A stretch of DNA of 64,000 bases from assembly GCA_034172985.1 (NCBI GenBank), contig JAXFDY010000199.1, positions 21,867-85,866 on the forward strand, in the 5' to 3' direction. This stretch comes from CAG-303 sp034172985. GTDB lineage: Bacteria > Bacillota > Clostridia > Lachnospirales > Lachnospiraceae. The notes under the pieces are model-generated. The model saw nothing but the letters and a program-made list of their open reading frames with translations. It did no database searches and was not told where the DNA came from. A program made the translations under genes and the position numbers. This document shows positions 61,720-64,000 of the stretch, in pieces (the first letter of the stretch is position 1; each line of letters begins with the position of its first letter).

Positions 61720-62109
61720 ATGTTTAATACAAAAATTTCAAAGGAAGAATTAGAAAGAATCAGTGGTGTAAAAACCAATAAATGTATGAAGTGTGGTAAA
61801 TGTTCCGCTACATGTCCAAATTTTGACGGCATGGATTATCATCCACACCAGTTTGTAGATATGGTTGATAAAGGAAACATTGAACCTTTATTAAAATCTG
61901 ATTCTATCTGGACATGTTTAAGCTGTATGGCTTGTTTACAGAGATGTCCAAGAAGCGTTGAACCTGCAAGATTAATTGAAGCTGTACGGCTTGCAGTCGT
62001 GCGTCAGCAGGATCAGAATCATCTGAAAGCAGAAGAAATACCTGAGCTTTTAGATGAAGCATTACCACAGCAGGCGATTGTCAGCGCATTCCGTAAATAT
62101 AAGAAATAA
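61720..62109 (+). CDS. hdrC: Heterodisulfide reductase subunit C-like protein
   Basis: This 129-residue ferredoxin-type protein has two 4Fe-4S motifs: C-M-K-C-G-K-C-S-A-T-C-P near 22-33 and C-L-S-C-M-A-C-L-Q-R-C-P near 66-77. HdrC relays electrons between HdrA and HdrB. It starts 1 bp after hdrB behind AAGGAGGTACAGTA, so the two are coupled. Confidence 0.92.
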   Translation: MFNTKISKEELERISGVKTNKCMKCGKCSATCPNFDGMDYHPHQFVDMVDKGNIEPLLKSDSIWTCLSCMACLQRCPRSVEPARLIEAVRLAVVRQQDQNHLKAEEIPELLDEALPQQAIVSAFRKYKK

Positions 62110-62194
62110 TTTAAAACTGTTGATTTTATTATATCCTATTACAGCAGTTTTATAACCAGATTGAAAAAAATATTTAGAAAGCAGAGTGAAAAAA

Positions 62195-64000
62195 ATGCAG
62201 AGAATTGGAGTATTTGTATGTTGGTGTGGTAGCAATATCGCAGCAACAGTAGATGTTGAAGCAGTTGCCGAAGCATTGAAAAATGAACCAGGCGTTGTAT
62301 ACTCAACTAACTATCAGTACATGTGTTCTGCAAGTGGACAGGAAATTATTAAAGATGCTATCAAAGAACATCATCTTACAGGTGTTGTGATCTGTTCATG
62401 TTCACCTAGAATGCATGAAGTAACCTTCCGTAAAACAGTGGAAGCTGCAGGCTTAAATCCATATATGTTAGAGATTGCCAATATTCGTGAACAATGCTCA
62501 TGGATTCACAAAGATAAGGCAGAAGGTACCGAAAAGGCAATTATTCTTGGAAAAGCAGCGATTGCAAAAGTTCATTTGAACGCACCTCTTACCGCACAGG
62601 AAAGTCCTGTTGTGAAACGTGCTTTAGTAATCGGTGGCGGTATTGCCGGAATCCAGACAGCACTTGATATTGCAGATGCAGGATTTGAAGTTGATATTGT
62701 AGAAAAGAAGCCAACCATCGGTGGAAAGATGGCTCAGCTCGATAAAACATTCCCAACCCTTGACTGTGCAGCATGTATCCTGACACCAAAAATGGTAGAT
62801 GCAGGTTCCAATGATAAAATCAATCTTTTTACTTACTGTGAAGTAGATAAAGTAGAAGGATTTGTTGGAAACTTCAAAGTTACCATCAAGCAGAAACCTC
62901 GTTATGTAGATGCAACAAAATGTACAGGTTGTGGTGAATGTACTACAAAATGTCCATCAAAGAAAAATCCGAATGAATTTAATATGGGATTTGATAACCG
63001 TGGTGCTATCTATATTCCGTTTGCCCAGGCAGTACCGAAGCTTGCCACTATTGATCCTGACGACTGTATCTATATGAAAACAGGAAAATGTGGTCTTTGT
63101 GCGAAAGTTTGTACAGCAGGTGCAATTAATTATGAGCAGAAAGAAGAATTCATCACAAGAGAATATGGTGCAATCGTTGTAGCTACCGGTTACAACCAGA
63201 TTAAACCAACTGAATTTGAAGAATTAGGATATAATAACTGCCCGGATGTAGTAACCTCATTAGAATTTGAGCGTCTTATGAACGCAGCAGGTCCTACAAA
63301 AGGTCATCTTCTTCGTCCTTCAGATGGAAAGCCACCTAAGAAAATTGTATTTGTACAGTGTGTAGGATCCAGAGGCCAGTCATGCAGAGACAAATCATAT
63401 TGTTCCAAGATTTGCTGTATGTATACCGCAAAACATGCAATGTTAGTAAAAGATCATTATCCTGATGTGGATGTGACTGTATTTTATATTGATGTGCGTA
63501 CTCCTGGAAAGAATTTTGACGAATTCTATCGTCGTGCAGTGGAAGAATTTGGTGTTCATTATATCAAAGGTATGGTAGGAAAAGTTGCGGAAGAAGATGG
63601 AGTATTAAAAGTTCAGGCATCTGATCTTCTGGCAAATGAACAGATTCACATGGATGCTGATATGGTTGTTCTTGCAGCTGCAATTGAACCGGATGAATCA
63701 GCAAGAAGTCTTGCCACCATGCTTACAGCAAGTATGGATACAAATGACTTCTTTACTGAGGCTCACGCTAAGCTTCGTCCTGTTGAAAGTCCTACAGCCG
63801 GTATCTTCCTTTCAGGTGCTTGTCAGGGACCAAAGGATATTCCTGAAACAGTTGCTCAGGCAGGAGCTGCAGCTTCCAAGGCTATCGGACTGCTCTGCAA
63901 GAACAGCATTACCTGCAATCCCTGCGTTGCTCACTCAGATGAGCTTATGTGCAATGGCTGTTCCTCCTGTGAAAAAGTCTGTCCTTACGGTGCTATTTCC
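62195..64000 (+). CDS. hdrA: Heterodisulfide reductase subunit A-like protein, 5' part
   Basis: The frame stays open from ATG 62195 to the window end, giving at least 602 residues. It has an N-terminal C-W-C-G-S-N and C-S-C-S-P-R-M-H-E region, an FAD-binding V-I-G-G-G-I-A-G near 145-152, an L-D-C-A-A-C Cys pair near 189, a ferredoxin motif C-T-G-C-G-E-C near 244, C-G-L-C-A-K-V-C near 300, and C-N-G-C-S-S-C-E-K-V-C-P at the edge. HdrA holds the FAD that can bifurcate electrons. A weak binding site precedes the start, 85 bp after hdrC. Confidence 0.93.
   Translation, partial: MQRIGVFVCWCGSNIAATVDVEAVAEALKNEPGVVYSTNYQYMCSASGQEIIKDAIKEHHLTGVVICSCSPRMHEVTFRKTVEAAGLNPYMLEIANIREQCSWIHKDKAEGTEKAIILGKAAIAKVHLNAPLTAQESPVVKRALVIGGGIAGIQTALDIADAGFEVDIVEKKPTIGGKMAQLDKTFPTLDCAACILTPKMVDAGSNDKINLFTYCEVDKVEGFVGNFKVTIKQKPRYVDATKCTGCGECTTKCPSKKNPNEFNMGFDNRGAIYIPFAQAVPKLATIDPDDCIYMKTGKCGLCAKVCTAGAINYEQKEEFITREYGAIVVATGYNQIKPTEFEELGYNNCPDVVTSLEFERLMNAAGPTKGHLLRPSDGKPPKKIVFVQCVGSRGQSCRDKSYCSKICCMYTAKHAMLVKDHYPDVDVTVFYIDVRTPGKNFDEFYRRAVEEFGVHYIKGMVGKVAEEDGVLKVQASDLLANEQIHMDADMVVLAAAIEPDESARSLATMLTASMDTNDFFTEAHAKLRPVESPTAGIFLSGACQGPKDIPETVAQAGAAASKAIGLLCKNSITCNPCVAHSDELMCNGCSSCEKVCPYGAIS

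Noticed and set aside
60930..64000. HdrABC as evidence for a methanogenic archaeon
   Set aside because: All surrounding genes, ribosome binding sites, promoters, the T-box and spore genes are bacterial (Firmicutes).

Overview
The window looks like a chromosomal core segment from a low-GC, anaerobic, spore-forming Firmicute, most likely Lachnospiraceae (Clostridium cluster XIVa). This is inferred from gene content: an Rnf complex in C-D-G-E-A-B order, sporulation genes (GerW, alpha/beta SASP), a Firmicutes-type T-box, a nusA-infB operon with ylxR and ylxQ, AGGAGG-type ribosome binding sites and A+T-rich sequence. Genus cannot be told from the sequence. No insertion sequence, prophage, integrase or CRISPR array was seen.

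Layout. 1-5.4 kb: end of a cardiolipin synthase gene, a divergent diaminopimelate decarboxylase, two unrecognised proteins, a DUF2953 protein, the sporulation protein GerW and a 46-residue membrane protein. 5.4-10.9 kb: a split cobalamin methionine synthase (separate reactivation protein plus MetH), then an ABC importer whose permease and ATPase are fused. 11-19.9 kb: tpiA, a chemoreceptor with a long acidic repeated tail, rpmB divergent from asp23-fakA-recG, and a dihydrouridine synthase. 19.9-27.8 kb: a two-component system divergent from a three-gene ABC-2 exporter, then a separate FtsX-type ABC exporter behind a palindromic operator. 27.8-32.8 kb: a P-type cation ATPase behind a yybP-ykoY (Mn2+) riboswitch, a shortened DUF368 protein and a second chemoreceptor. 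32.8-36.5 kb: T-box-controlled tyrS, an unknown protein, an SASP and a YprB-like exonuclease. 36.6-41.6 kb: rnfCDGEAB. 41.7-46.2 kb: a very large GGDEF/EAL protein ending in a LamG-like domain, and an MraY-like transferase. 46.2-58.4 kb: tRNA-Glu, rimP-nusA-rnpM-ylxQ-infB-rbfA-nrnA-truB-ribF, an SH3/NlpC-P60 cell-wall hydrolase, rpsO and pnp. 58.5-64 kb: ldh, fumC and hdrB-hdrC-hdrA, the last running off the window.

Functionally, the window combines translation and RNA metabolism with fermentative energy conservation. Rnf (ferredoxin:NAD+ oxidoreductase ion pump), lactate dehydrogenase, fumarase and a heterodisulfide-reductase-like HdrABC module, whose relatives take part in flavin-based electron bifurcation, could all meet at the ferredoxin/NADH pool. 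The least explained items are the LamG-tailed c-di-GMP protein, the fumarase-HdrBCA cluster, the fused ABC permease-ATPase, the acidic repeats of the first chemoreceptor and the unknown proteins after lysA.

Start sites were chosen by eye from ribosome binding sites. Promoters and RNA structures were also found by eye and not folded or scored computationally.
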